A stretch of 64,000 bases of DNA, taken from Gemmata massiliana. Its GTDB lineage: Bacteria; Planctomycetota; Planctomycetia; Gemmatales; Gemmataceae. A program made the translations under genes and the position numbers. The stretch lies in NCBI GenBank assembly GCA_000531095.1, contig HG799463.1, forward strand, positions 770,132 through 834,131, written 5' to 3'. Below the pieces are notes generated by a model that worked only from the letters and a program-made list of their open reading frames with translations, ran no database searches and was not told the origin of the DNA. This document shows, piece after piece, positions 34,937-44,500 of the stretch; within the stretch, counting starts at the first letter, position 1; each line of letters starts with the position of its first letter.

Positions 34937-35575
34937 TCACGGTTTCGGCGGCGCGGTCGGCGCGGCCGGCGCGAGCGGTGCGGCTGGTCCATCCGGTGCC
35001 AGCTTCGTGGGCGCATTTACCGTTTGTGCGGACGGGGTAAGGATGACCATGCGGGCCTCCCCGAGCCGCCCGTCGGCGGTGTGCCCGGCGACGATCAGTC
35101 GGTAGCCGCCTGGCGCGTTGCCGAGCTGAAAGTTCAGCGTGGTCCGCCCGTCCGCCGGGAGAACGATGACGGGTTGCCAGAGAATCGTGTCCGGCGCGTC
35201 CATCATCGAGTCGGAGAACGAAGCGGATCCGGGGCGCGGGGCCGCGAACTCGCGCACGACGAGCGGCGTGGTCGGCGTTGCGGACGCCCGGAGCTGTTGG
35301 AGCGCGAGCACTTCGACGCGCGATGCGTCCTGCGCGGTTTGAGCCATCATGTTGTCCTGCGCGGCCCCGGCCGCCCCCCGTGCGGCCAGACACGCATCTA
35401 GCGACTCGGTAATCACCCGCTGGCGCTCACTCGTGTACCGCGCAACTTTGTCGTTGTCCTTCCTCAGAGAATCGACGCGCTCGTTGTACACCGTCGGCCC
35501 GCCAACGAAGCCCCCCACGGTCCCCATCGGACGGTGTTGGGTAAGATCCCCGATCGTAACCCCACTGCGGCTCAT
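34937..35575 (-). CDS. C-terminal part of a macroglobulin-like protein (frameshifted from its upstream gene)
   Basis: The frame contains a long linker and then LVVREFAAPRPGSASFSDS, PDTILWQPVIVLPADGRTTLNFQL and GYRLIVAGHTADGRLG, the alpha-2-macroglobulin A2M-type beta-strand pattern. The same frame stays open and coding-like back to about 35700 (GYGGGGPGGLTTPVPLRP), meeting the neighbouring gene, which stops at 35668. The downstream gene therefore looks like the C-terminus of a single protein. Restoring one G in the C6 tract (35697-35702) joins both frames; the combined 34937-39255 span then gives exactly 1440 codons (1439 residues). The ATG at 35573-35575 is only a possible internal start. 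Confidence 0.6.
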   Translation of the reverse strand: MSRSGVTIGDLTQHRPMGTVGGFVGGPTVYNERVDSLRKDNDKVARYTSERQRVITESLDACLAARGAAGAAQDNMMAQTAQDASRVEVLALQQLRASATPTTPLVVREFAAPRPGSASFSDSMMDAPDTILWQPVIVLPADGRTTLNFQLGNAPGGYRLIVAGHTADGRLGEARMVILTPSAQTVNAPTKLAPDGPAAPLAPAAPTAPPKP

Positions 35576-35667
35576 CGGGTTCCAACCGGTTGCTCCACCG
35601 GCAAGTGTTTTCGGCGCCCCCGGTTTCGCTTCGGGGCGCGTCTCCGGGCGCAGAGGGACAGGGGTCG

Positions 35668-38600
35668 TTAGGCCCCCCGGCCCACCGCCCCCGTATCCCC
35701 CCTCGGATCGGGCATGCGCCCAATGCTCGGGGGAGCACCCGGCAAACCCGAAGGCGGATTCGGCGGCGAAGGCGCGAAACCGGCCGACTTGGGCGGCGGT
35801 CCCCCGAACGATTCGACTTTGGAACCCCCGCTCGCCGGAACAGCCGTTCCGGGCGGAGCAAAGCTCGACTTCTCGGAGCCATCATCTTTCTTCGCCCCGA
35901 AGTTCTGCAACTGCGTGGGTGCGGCCACTACAGTGGCCGCGTCGAAGTGCGGGGCCAGCTTCATGTGCGGTTTGGGGGCGACGGGTGCGTCCGCGGTCGA
36001 GTCAACCACCGGATCAGCCAGGCGAGCCGCTTCTGTCTGTAGGATCGGCTTCGCTTGCACTTCGTGCCCCCATCCCGCAGCGACGAAGAGGAACGCGGCC
36101 AGCCCGAAAGAACCGATCGTGCTCGCCCCGAGCGGGAAGCGCGTTTGGGGCCGCGCCACAGCCACCCCACCGCACAAAAGCGCGAGCGCGGCGAACCCGG
36201 CGACCCTGTACCACACCGCGGAGCGGAACTGTCGAATCGGCTCGCGGGCGCCTTCCGCACGTTCGTGCTTCTCGTCCGCGGTTCGCGCCGCAGAGGTCGC
36301 GGCGCGCTCGGCTTCGCGGACCACCACCGTGTCGCGGGTGTCCTCGTGGGCCGCTTTCAAGCTGGTCCGCGCCCGACCGACGGCCTGAACCGCGCTCTCG
36401 TAAAGCGGGGCATACGTCTCGGCGATCCTGCGGTACTCGCGCGCCGCGGTCGGTTCGGCGAATACCTGGTACTGGCCGTTCTGCACCATCATCCGGGTCA
36501 GTTCCTGGTTCCGCGGCGGTGGGGGCGAGGATTTGCCCGTCACCTTCGCTTGCTCCGCGAACCGGCGCCAGCCCTGTGTGCCGAGCACGAGGTCAAGTGC
36601 CTCGCCCGCGAGCTTGTGATCGGTCAGCAGGAAGTCGGCGAACTCCAGTTCTTCGGGGCTCTTCACGTCGCCCGCGAGCAGGAAGTGCGTCGGCATCGTG
36701 CGGTCCTTCGCGCCCGGCGCGGCGCCCGTGTTGACCACCGCCGCCCACAGGATCGCGGCCACGGGATTGTTCTTCTCGTCGGTCGCCGAGATCGTGCAAG
36801 TCACGCTGTCGTCCGCGGCGACCACACGTTTCGCCGTGCTCTGAGGGGCCGCTTGTGCGAAACCCGTCTGCAAACTGGGGGTGACACCGAGGGCCAAGTT
36901 GAGAACCTCACCGGGGCGCCGGAAGACGAGGCGCTCCGCGACCGGCTTCAGGTCGGGCTTCTCGTCGCCGCCCTTCACGTCCTTGGGGTCCATTTCCTCG
37001 AACGCGGTGATGCGAACCACGCCGCCACGCCCGCCGGTGAGCGGGTCCGTACCGGCCATCAGCTTCACTTCCGTGAGCTGTTCGGGCTCGACCGTCACCC
37101 GCTGCGTGTCGCAGAGTCGTCCCCGGATGTACGCCCCCACGACCAGCGTGCGCGAGCCACCGACCGAGCGCAGGTGAACGCGAATCGGTTGCCCCGGTGC
37201 CGTGATCGTGTCCGGCACGCTCATCACCACACCTTCGAGTTGCGTCTCCGGGAGCACGAACCCGGTCCGTGCGGCAACCGCGCCCGCCCCGCCCACGAGG
37301 GCGACCGACGACGTGTGAACCGGTCCGTCTACAATGGGCGCGTAAACCGTGTTCGGTGCGTCGAGTTTCAACCACGTGCGGATCCCGGCTTGCGGGATGA
37401 AAGTGAACGAGGCCAGCCCGCGGTTCGCGCCGGGCGTCCCGTCGTCACGGAGCGTTTTGACGGTCGCGAGCGTTTCCCTGCCGTCGGTAATGATCCCGCT
37501 AATGTCCACCGGCTGACCGGCGGGCGTGGTGGCGCGAACGTACACCTTGCACGGCACCCCCGCGACGATCTTGTCCCCAGACTCCGGGAAGAACTCGACG
37601 AAGAGCCGCCGACCGACCACGGGCACGCGGTCCGCGACCATTTCGCTGCGCCCGCCGGCCCGGAACGCGACCTTCAGGCGCACGTCGCCGTTGGTCAACT
37701 CCTCTGGCAGCGCGAAGCGGACACGCGCGCGCCCTTGAGCGTCGGTCCTCGGCGCGACCTCCACCCCATCAAGAGTGACGCCGTCGACTTCGACCGCGAC
37801 CCCGGCCACTTCTGCGTCCGCGACGGGTTTTTCCTGGAAACTCAGGTCCGCCCACGCCTCCACCGTGTCGCCCGGGCAGAAGGACTTGCCCGCGAACCCG
37901 ATCAGCTTACCGTAGTGGTCCGCCGTGCCGTTTCGGACCTTCACGGTGCGAGTGACCGGCATCGGGAGCGTGGGCGTGAACCCGCCCGAGGGTTGAGGGA
38001 GTTCGTGGAGGACGAGCGTGTAGTCGCCGTCCGCGAGGTCCGCGGGGAGCACGAATTCGCCACACCCGACGCCGCGGATCGGGCGCCCGTCGGCGGTACG
38101 AATCGGCTCGACGCGCCCGTTCGCCCCACCGGTCACGCGCACGAGGTCGGTGCAGCCCATCGCAACCAGACCAGGGAGCGGGCGCCCGAAGTGGTTGTTC
38201 CCGGAAACGAGGTCGTAGCGGAGGATCTGTTCGCGCTGCGGTGGCCGGAGCGTGACGCGGTCGAGCGTGAGCGAGCGGAAGAAAAGGCGCTCGCCGGGCC
38301 GGTACGTGTGCTTGTCGGTCACGAGGAGCGTGGTGAACACGGGGCCGGCGAGCCGCACCTCCTGGATCGGCGTGCGGACGTTGGTCTTCTCGTCCACCTG
38401 CGCGACGACGAGCGTGAGGTCGTCGTCCGGCTTCACCTTCGTCCACACGCTGGCGGGGAGCCGGATCTCGTGCCGGTTCCCGCGCTTCTCGTGGTCGAGT
38501 TCCTGGGTGTAGAGGACCGCGTCGCTGCTGCGCACCTCGGCGACCATCTTCCGGCGCGACGCCCACACGTCGCGCTCGTCCCGCACGACGACGAAGAAGT

Positions 38601-39255
38601 CGTTGGGCGCGCCCGGCTGAACGGTCGCGGGCTTCTGCACGTCGATCGTGAGTTTGCGGTTGGTCGTGGCTTCGACCGCGGCCTTTTGCGCGTCCATCCA
38701 TTTATCGAGGAGCGCGGCCTGCCCTTGTTCCGCGGTCGTGAGTTTAAGTTCCGCTTCCTTCAGCCGGCCGTCGCGCACGTTCTGGGCGCTGGCGACCGCG
38801 AGTTTGGCGTCGTCCGCTTCGCGGTCCGCGACTTCTGCACTACGCTGGGCGACCGCGGCGCGCTCGTGAATGTTCAGAACCGGCACGACGGTTCCCGGGA
38901 TCGCGATCAGCACCGCGACGGCAACGGCCCACGGGAGCGCAACGGCCAGCCGGCGCAACATGCGGCCACTTTGATGGTCGGCGGGCGCCTGCGAAAGCGG
39001 GACTGACGGGGCGGCGAGGGCCGGCGTGCGGGTGTGCGACTTCTGCGGCGCGGGGGCCGGCGGCTCGAACTTCGTGTTCGGGAACGCGGACTTCGCAGCT
39101 CGCGCGAACAATCCCTGAACGCGAGCGGTTTCGGCACGCGCGTCGCTGCACTGGGGGCAGTTCGCGAGGTGCGAATCGACCTCCGCGGCCTCGCTCCCTT
39201 CGAGGAGACCGTACAGGTGGTCGAGCAACAGGGTCTGGCAGTGTTCGCAGTTCAT
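35668..39255 (-). CDS. membrane-anchored zinc-finger anti-sigma/macroglobulin protein, N-terminal part
   Basis: As read, 1195 aa. The N-terminus MNCEHCQTLLLDHLYGLLEG with HLANCPQC is a zinc-binding anti-sigma domain (Cys/His ligands present). Then come a Pro/Ala linker, one membrane segment (about 105-130), a coiled coil (about 135-195) and macroglobulin-like beta modules (MG2-type TDKHTYRPGERLFFRSL near 320, further MG-like strands to about 900), a second membrane-like segment near 1045 and a low-complexity tail. The frame ends prematurely at 35668 (see the 34937-35575 entry). The ATG at 39253-39255 was chosen because the zinc finger starts there. It probably ties envelope strain sensing to the ECF sigma factor encoded upstream at 39881. 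Confidence 0.72.
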   Translation of the reverse strand: MNCEHCQTLLLDHLYGLLEGSEAAEVDSHLANCPQCSDARAETARVQGLFARAAKSAFPNTKFEPPAPAPQKSHTRTPALAAPSVPLSQAPADHQSGRMLRRLAVALPWAVAVAVLIAIPGTVVPVLNIHERAAVAQRSAEVADREADDAKLAVASAQNVRDGRLKEAELKLTTAEQGQAALLDKWMDAQKAAVEATTNRKLTIDVQKPATVQPGAPNDFFVVVRDERDVWASRRKMVAEVRSSDAVLYTQELDHEKRGNRHEIRLPASVWTKVKPDDDLTLVVAQVDEKTNVRTPIQEVRLAGPVFTTLLVTDKHTYRPGERLFFRSLTLDRVTLRPPQREQILRYDLVSGNNHFGRPLPGLVAMGCTDLVRVTGGANGRVEPIRTADGRPIRGVGCGEFVLPADLADGDYTLVLHELPQPSGGFTPTLPMPVTRTVKVRNGTADHYGKLIGFAGKSFCPGDTVEAWADLSFQEKPVADAEVAGVAVEVDGVTLDGVEVAPRTDAQGRARVRFALPEELTNGDVRLKVAFRAGGRSEMVADRVPVVGRRLFVEFFPESGDKIVAGVPCKVYVRATTPAGQPVDISGIITDGRETLATVKTLRDDGTPGANRGLASFTFIPQAGIRTWLKLDAPNTVYAPIVDGPVHTSSVALVGGAGAVAARTGFVLPETQLEGVVMSVPDTITAPGQPIRVHLRSVGGSRTLVVGAYIRGRLCDTQRVTVEPEQLTEVKLMAGTDPLTGGRGGVVRITAFEEMDPKDVKGGDEKPDLKPVAERLVFRRPGEVLNLALGVTPSLQTGFAQAAPQSTAKRVVAADDSVTCTISATDEKNNPVAAILWAAVVNTGAAPGAKDRTMPTHFLLAGDVKSPEELEFADFLLTDHKLAGEALDLVLGTQGWRRFAEQAKVTGKSSPPPPRNQELTRMMVQNGQYQVFAEPTAAREYRRIAETYAPLYESAVQAVGRARTSLKAAHEDTRDTVVVREAERAATSAARTADEKHERAEGAREPIRQFRSAVWYRVAGFAALALLCGGVAVARPQTRFPLGASTIGSFGLAAFLFVAAGWGHEVQAKPILQTEAARLADPVVDSTADAPVAPKPHMKLAPHFDAATVVAAPTQLQNFGAKKDDGSEKSSFAPPGTAVPASGGSKVESFGGPPPKSAGFAPSPPNPPSGLPGAPPSIGRMPDPRGDTGAVGRGA

Positions 39256-39337
39256 CGTCGTCTCGTCCCGGCGGGCGGGTCGGGTCTGTTTTGTCCGTGT
39301 CACGCGCCTGGGTCGGGTCTCACCCCCGGCCGCTGGT

Positions 39338-39355
39338 GGCTAACATTTGCTAACA
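39338..39355. repeat. GGCTAACATTTGCTAACA repeat copy
   Basis: Identical over 18 bases to 9129-9146. It lies between the anti-sigma/macroglobulin gene and the small exported protein gene. Confidence 0.5.
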
Positions 39356-39467
39356 ATTTGGCCCTCCAGGGCCTCCCTCCCAACGCGCTCCCTGCTCGTT
39401 ACTGATACCGTCTACGAACCGTCAGTCTAAAGCACTCGCGAACCATTCCGACTAGCTACAGGCTCCG

Positions 39468-39890
39468 CTAGCTCTTGACGCGCTCGAAGTGCCGGGGCTC
39501 GAGGGGTTCCGCGCACTTGAGTACGAGAACGGCCCCATCCAACCTCACGAGCGGCATCTCAACCGTCTTCCCGATAAGTTCCTCGTCGTCGGCTTCGGCG
39601 CATTTCCAAACCAAAACCGGCGCTTGTGCGTCCCCGCGAATCGCCCATTTTCCTCTGCTAACATTCGGTACGGGGCCGGCCCCCCTCCACTCATACGTCC
39701 CATCCGCTCGGAACGTGAGGCGGCCGTCGCACGGTCCGCCGAGCCATTCACCCTGTAACTTCGCGGCCACAGCCGCCTGTTCCTTCTCAGCTTTAGCACG
39801 TTCGGCCGGCACCGGGGCAGCGGCCCCGGGCGTAGCACAAAGTACAACGAAGAGGGCCGCAAAAGTGCCCCGGATTGTGCTCACGAACAT
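39468..39890 (-). CDS. small exported protein, unknown function
   Basis: A 140-aa protein. Signal peptide (TFAALFVVLCATPGAAA), a charged helix, then a beta-rich domain beginning KLQGEWLGGPCDG and including a GKWAI strand and a WKCAEADDEELIGKTV stretch. It resembles the TIGR03067/lipocalin-like exported proteins in layout and the 3598 protein in its GxW repeats; not a firm assignment. The ATG follows GAGGAAGAG and overlaps the sigma factor stop by 10 bases, so it is coupled to the sigma gene. Confidence 0.65.
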   Translation of the reverse strand: MFVSTIRGTFAALFVVLCATPGAAAPVPAERAKAEKEQAAVAAKLQGEWLGGPCDGRLTFRADGTYEWRGAGPVPNVSRGKWAIRGDAQAPVLVWKCAEADDEELIGKTVEMPLVRLDGAVLVLKCAEPLEPRHFERVKS

Positions 39891-40507
39891 GGCTCTTCCT
39901 CAGTAGCCCCGGCCGGATTGAGCACCTTGCGGAGTTTAATGAGAGCGGTGCGCATCTGGGTCTTCACGGTGCCCACGGGTGCGCTCCGGATCTCGGCGAT
40001 CTGCTCGTAAGTGAGATCGCCGTTCTGCCGCAGCAGGAACACTTCTTTTTCGTCCTGGCGCAACTGCGAGATCGCCTGGCGGAGCCGGTCGAGGGCTTCC
40101 TGGTCCTCGGCGACCCGGCCCGGCGCTTCGTCCCGCGTCGGCAGCATCACGTCGTCCTCTGGGAGCGGTCGGCTCTTGCGGTTCCACGCGCTGCGCTGGA
40201 AGTCCTTGGCGGCATTCAGCCCCACGCGGAAGATCCACGCGCGCAGGTTCTGCACGTCGGGCACCGAGCTGCGCGCCCGCCAGCACTTGAGGAACGCTTC
40301 CTGGGCCGCGTCCTGCGCGTCGTCGGCGTTCCCGAGCAGGTACAGCAGGGTACTCAAGAGTTCGTCGCGTACCTGGTTGAAGGTGGCCACGAGCGTGTCG
40401 TCGCTGGGGCGGTCCGCCGATGTGGGCGGACCGACGACGGGCGCGTCCGGGGCGGGGTCCGAGCCCGCGATCGGCCGCGAAATCGGGGGCGCGCCGGGTT
40501 TGGCCAT
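39881..40507 (-). CDS. ECF RNA polymerase sigma factor
   Basis: A 208-aa ECF sigma factor. Region 2 lies at about 50-105 (LYLLGNADDAQDAAQEAFLKCW, with the VGLNAAKDFQ stretch) and region 4 at about 140-195 (LRQDEKEVFLLRQNGDLTYE, then GTVKTQMRTALIKLR). The N-terminus is an extra Pro/Ala-rich about 35-residue extension. The ATG is preceded by AGGAGGAT. The following minus-strand genes are the small exported protein and the zinc-finger anti-sigma protein, which is the likely partner. Confidence 0.88.
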   Translation of the reverse strand: MAKPGAPPISRPIAGSDPAPDAPVVGPPTSADRPSDDTLVATFNQVRDELLSTLLYLLGNADDAQDAAQEAFLKCWRARSSVPDVQNLRAWIFRVGLNAAKDFQRSAWNRKSRPLPEDDVMLPTRDEAPGRVAEDQEALDRLRQAISQLRQDEKEVFLLRQNGDLTYEQIAEIRSAPVGTVKTQMRTALIKLRKVLNPAGATEEEPCS

Positions 40508-40905
40508 ATCCTCCTACCAACTAGACGACGACCGACCCCGAACCGATTGGCGAAATGCCGGGAGACAGAGAAGGCACCAACGCATGGTATCGGCGCCCGG
40601 CGCGCAACGGCAAGCGGAAAGGGCGGGGCGGGGCGAATGTAACAAGGCGTAACGGCGAGAGGTCAACCATGCAATCGCGCTGATCCGCCAGGGGTTTCGC
40701 GTTGGTGTCGTTGATTGCGTGGCCAGTCCGCGTGATCGCATAACGCGCCAGGGCATTCGCGTTGGGCGCGGCCGGTATCATTGATCGCGTAGCCCGGTTT
40801 CGCGTTGAGGCCCGCCAGGGGTTTCGCGTTAGGCCCGCCAGGGGTTTCGCGTTGCTCCACCCCTGGCTACGCGCCTGCGCCCCTACCGGGGCTGAAGAGG
40901 GGTTT
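40508..40905. other. region upstream of the sigma gene and RAYT left flank
   Basis: The first 170 bases include the promoter region of the minus-strand sigma gene; I see no gene. The remainder (from about 40684) is REP-like repeat DNA: CGCCAGGGGTTTCGCGTT occurs at about 40685, 40812 and 40836. Confidence 0.5.
40834..40903. repeat. left 70-bp inverted repeat of the RAYT locus
   Basis: A perfect reverse complement of 41360-41429; begins CCCGCCAGGGGTTTCGCGTT and ends GGCTGAAGAGGGGT. It contains the ribosome-binding GAAGAGGGG of the transposase, two bases before the ATG. Confidence 0.85.
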
Positions 40906-41358
40906 ATGCCGCAATCATTCACGCGCCTGCACTACCATCTCGTATTCAGCACCAAGTACCGCATGCCCGTGATTACCGACGAGATGCGCCCGCGGTTGTG
41001 GAACTACCTGGGTGGGATTGTTCGTGAGGAAGGCGGAGTGCCGGTGGCAATTGGTGGGACCGCCGACCACGTCCATTTGCTTGTTACACTCCGTCAACAG
41101 CCAGCACTTTCGGATGTACTACGTCACCTCAAGGCCGGTTCGTCAGGTTGGGTTCACGATATGTTCCCAGAAGTAGATAACTTCTGGTGGCAAACCGGCT
41201 ACGGCGCGTTCACCGTGAGCCACTCCGGGATCGATAAGGTTGCAGCGTACATCGCGAACCAAGAAGAGCATCACAAACACCGAACGTTCCAAGACGAATT
41301 CCGCACGTTGCTCACCAAACACGGGCATGAATTTGCTGAGGAAGACCTTTGGGATTAA
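40906..41358 (+). CDS. REP-associated tyrosine transposase (RAYT, IS200/IS605 TnpA-like)
   Basis: A 150-aa Y1-type single-strand transposase. It starts with the family YHLVFSTKYRMPVI, carries the HUH metal-binding motif HVHLLV near residue 48, then LKAGSSGWVH and a C-terminal NQEEHHKHRTFQDEF segment, with WWQTGYGAFTVS supplying the probable catalytic tyrosine. Full family length. The ATG has GAAGAGGGG upstream. It is a single gene; the surrounding 70-bp repeats start two bases before the ATG and one base after the stop. Confidence 0.9.
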   Translation: MPQSFTRLHYHLVFSTKYRMPVITDEMRPRLWNYLGGIVREEGGVPVAIGGTADHVHLLVTLRQQPALSDVLRHLKAGSSGWVHDMFPEVDNFWWQTGYGAFTVSHSGIDKVAAYIANQEEHHKHRTFQDEFRTLLTKHGHEFAEEDLWD

Positions 41359-41359
41359 T

Positions 41360-41429
41360 ACCCCTCTTCAGCCCCGGTAGGGGCGCAGGCGCGTAGCCAG
41401 GGGTGGAGCAACGCGAAACCCCTGGCGGG
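41360..41429. repeat. right 70-bp inverted repeat of the RAYT locus
   Basis: A perfect reverse complement of 40834-40903, beginning one base after the transposase stop codon. A transcript through the gene could pair its two ends, hiding the ribosome-binding site. Confidence 0.85.
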
Positions 41430-41583
41430 CTACGCGATCACGCGAATGGGTCACGCAATCAACGGTACCAACGCGCCCCTCCCCGACGGGCCAATACCCC
41501 ACGCGAAACCGGGCTACGCAATCAACGATACCAACGCGAACCCCCTGGCGCGCTAGCACGTTATCTTTGATTGCGCTCCCGCC

Positions 41584-44500
41584 CTACCCCGCCTTCTTCA
41601 GCCCCGCGGGCGCGTCCGGGGCGTTGTCCGCGACGTGTTTGAGCAACTTCTCCCAGGCATCGTCGCTGAAAGGCGTGTCGCGTGCGATGCGCTGGAGGTC
41701 GGCGAGCAGTTCGGCCGCGGACTGATACGGCTGCGCCGCCGCGACCGTATCCGCCGTCGGTGGTTCCGCGTCCGCTTCCAGGCGCCGGATCACGGCCCAC
41801 AGCGATTCCGGGAAGCCCTTCGTTTTCGCCACGCGCTTCCGACCGGCGAGCTGTGACCACCCGAACGCGACCTGCCCGAACGCTCGCAAGTCGGCCGCGA
41901 ACGTGGCGTCGCTCGTTTCCGGACCGGCGGGACCGATCAACCACGACGGTTCGCCGAAGCCGGTCACCTTCAGCACACCGTCGGACGTGAGAACGAACGA
42001 ATCGGACGTGAGCCGGCCGTGTGCCAGCCCCACGCGGTGGGCCGCGTCGAGGGCGCCGGCGGCCATCGTCGCGAGCCGGACCCAGCACCCGGGGTGCGCG
42101 GCGAACGCGGGCCAGTCCGCGCTGAACAGCCCCGTCAGCCACTCTTGAAGGACGGCCGGTCGGCCGTTGATGTCGAGCACCTCGACGATGCCCGCGAGGT
42201 GCGGGCTGGCGGCGTCGCGTGCGGCCGAGAACCGCTGCCGGAACTCGTCCGGGTGAACCGCGTCCTGCATCTCGGCTTCGCTGAGGTGGCGCAGGAGGTA
42301 CAGCCCGCCGGACTTCTCGCCGGTGCGCTTCGGGTCGTGAACGCGATAAATCGCTTCCTTGGGCGCAACGCGGAGCCGGTCGATAACGCGGAACCGGCCG
42401 AGCACGAGTGAGTCGAGGTTCCCGGCCTCGATAAGTGCGAGCTGGTACAGCGTGATGGCGCCGCTCGCGAGTAGCACCTGACGCAGTGTCCGGCGCTGGC
42501 GGGTGGCCTCTTCCCAAAGCGCGGTGAGTGTGTCCGGATCGACCAGCCCCGACGACCGCAGCAGTTCGCCGAGTTGCCGGTCGCCCGGTTCGAGTTCTTC
42601 GAGAACGGTTTCGGCTCCGCGCGGCACTACTCCAGTGGGAAGCGGCGTGCTGTCACCTGTGTCCGCCAGACGCGGGAGCGCCGGTTCGGGTTCCGACTCG
42701 GTGCCCCGCGCGCCGCGTTCGGCGTTCCCGCGCGCGAGTTCGCGCAACTTCTTGCGGTACCACTCGCGCATGTCGGAGAGGTGGCGTTCCATCTCCGTCC
42801 GTCGAGCGGTGAACTCCTCGCGCTCGCGCCGGAGCCGGTCGGTTTCTTCTGCCAGCTTCTGCGTCGCGTCAGCGGCGGCGGTCGCGGCTTCGGCGGCGGC
42901 GGCTTGCTTCGCGTCGAGCCGCGTTTCGCTCGAACTCAGCAGGCGCCGCATCTCGGCCACGGTGCCCTGCCATTCGATCAGCTGCTGTCGGAACGCGGTG
43001 ACCGCGAGCCGGTGCTCGTCCTTCGCGCGGTCGAGTTCTTCGTTCTTCTCGCGCAGGCGCTCGCTCTCTTCGCGGATCTGCGCGCGGGCTGCTTCGAGAT
43101 CGGTACGGCTCGTGCGGGCGAACTCGTTCAACTCATTGAGGTGTCCGCGGAGCATGTCGCGTGCGCCGGCGAGTCGGTCGAGGGCCAGTTTCGCCTGTTC
43201 GTCGAGTTCCGGGGCCTGGGTGCGAAGAGCTTCGAGGTCCGCTTCGACCTCGGTGCGGAAGCGCGCCAGTTGGTCGCGTGCGGCTTGGTCGGCCTCCAGC
43301 GCCGCGGCGCGATCGGCCTCCCACGTCGCCCGTGCCGCAGCCAGCGACTTGCGTTCCGCCGCGACCGCCGCGCCCACGTCCTTGAGCCGGCCCACTTGCC
43401 GCGCGAGCGCCTGTTCCTTGTCGGCGAAGTCGACGGCCTGGCGTTCCACGCTCGCGGCCTGCGCAGCCAGTTCCAACCGGCGCGACGCGAGTTCGTCTTC
43501 GGCCGCCTGACGGGACGCTTCCAGGGCGGCGCGGGCTTCGTTCACGGACGCGCGCTCGGCCGCCATTTGACGGGCCAGATCGTCGAGCGCCTTCCCGCGC
43601 GTGTTCAGGTCTTCCGCGCGCCGGCGGAGTTGTTCTTGCAGCGCTTGCCGGGCCTCTTCGGACTGCGACATCGCCGCTTCGCGCTCGCGCACCGCCACGC
43701 GATCGGCTTCGAGCCGGCTTTGCAGATCAACCGCTTGCGTCATGCGGCCCTTGAGCATCCCGGCCTGTTCCGCGAACTCGGCCGATCGGACGTCCAGTTC
43801 CGTTTCGCGCTCCTGAATCCGCGTCGCTTCGGCCGCGAGCGCCTCTTTCTGCACGCGGATCTCTTCCAGCCCGGCCGTCAGGAGCGAATCGCGTTCGTCG
43901 AGCCGCTGGCGCTCCTGGTCCGCGTTCTCCTGCACCGCATTGAGTGCGGCGCGAACCTCTTCCGCTTCCTGAATGCGCCGGCGCAGTTCGGCCATCGACT
44001 CGTCTTCGCGCGCACGGGCGGCCGCGAGTTGCCACGCTTCGCGCTCCATGTCCTGCCGACTGCGGTCGAGCTTCGCGCGAAAGACTGCCACCACCGCCTG
44101 TTGCGCTTCGAGTTGCCCGGCGCGCTCGGCCAGAGTCGCGGTCTGGGTGTCGAGTTCCGCCTTCTGGCGGTCGAGCCGCTCGGCCTCGGCACGCAAACGT
44201 TCCTGTTCGCTCGCCGCGAGCCGGACAGTTTCTTCCCACTCGGCCGCGTCATAACGCAGTTGGTCGAGCCGCGCGTCCACTTCTTGCGTGCGGAGGGTCA
44301 GGTTGCGTTCCAGTTCTTCGGCCGCGGCCATCCGGCGCTCGAGCCGAACAAGGTCTTCCTGGAATCGGGCGCGTTCCGATTCGTACTCGTCGCGTGCGGT
44401 GCGGACCAATCCCTCGCGGTGCGTGACCACTTGCTCGCGCACATTGAGGTCGGTTTCCCACGACGTCAGGCGATCCGTCTCGGCCGCGCGCCGGGCCTCG

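Larger units (their letters stand above)
40684..41562. mobile_element. RAYT locus: transposase gene bracketed by REP-like inverted arrays
   Basis: The locus is symmetrical about the transposase gene. The outer left unit starts CGCCAGGGGTTTCGCGTTGG; the outer right unit is the near reverse complement, ending CCAACGCGAACCCCCTGGCG at about 41555. Inside are a perfect 70-bp repeat on each side and further REP-like units. No target-site duplication could be assigned. This is the expected form of a REP-associated tyrosine transposase with its repeats. Confidence 0.75.

Noticed and set aside
36055-39006. Long plus-strand open frame (983 codons) across the anti-sigma/macroglobulin gene
   Set aside because: It is the antisense shadow of a strongly coding minus-strand gene; composition is Arg/Gly/Val-rich without any domain.
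40684-41562. CRISPR array
   Set aside because: The repeats are palindromic, irregularly spaced and flank a RAYT gene; no cas genes are present.
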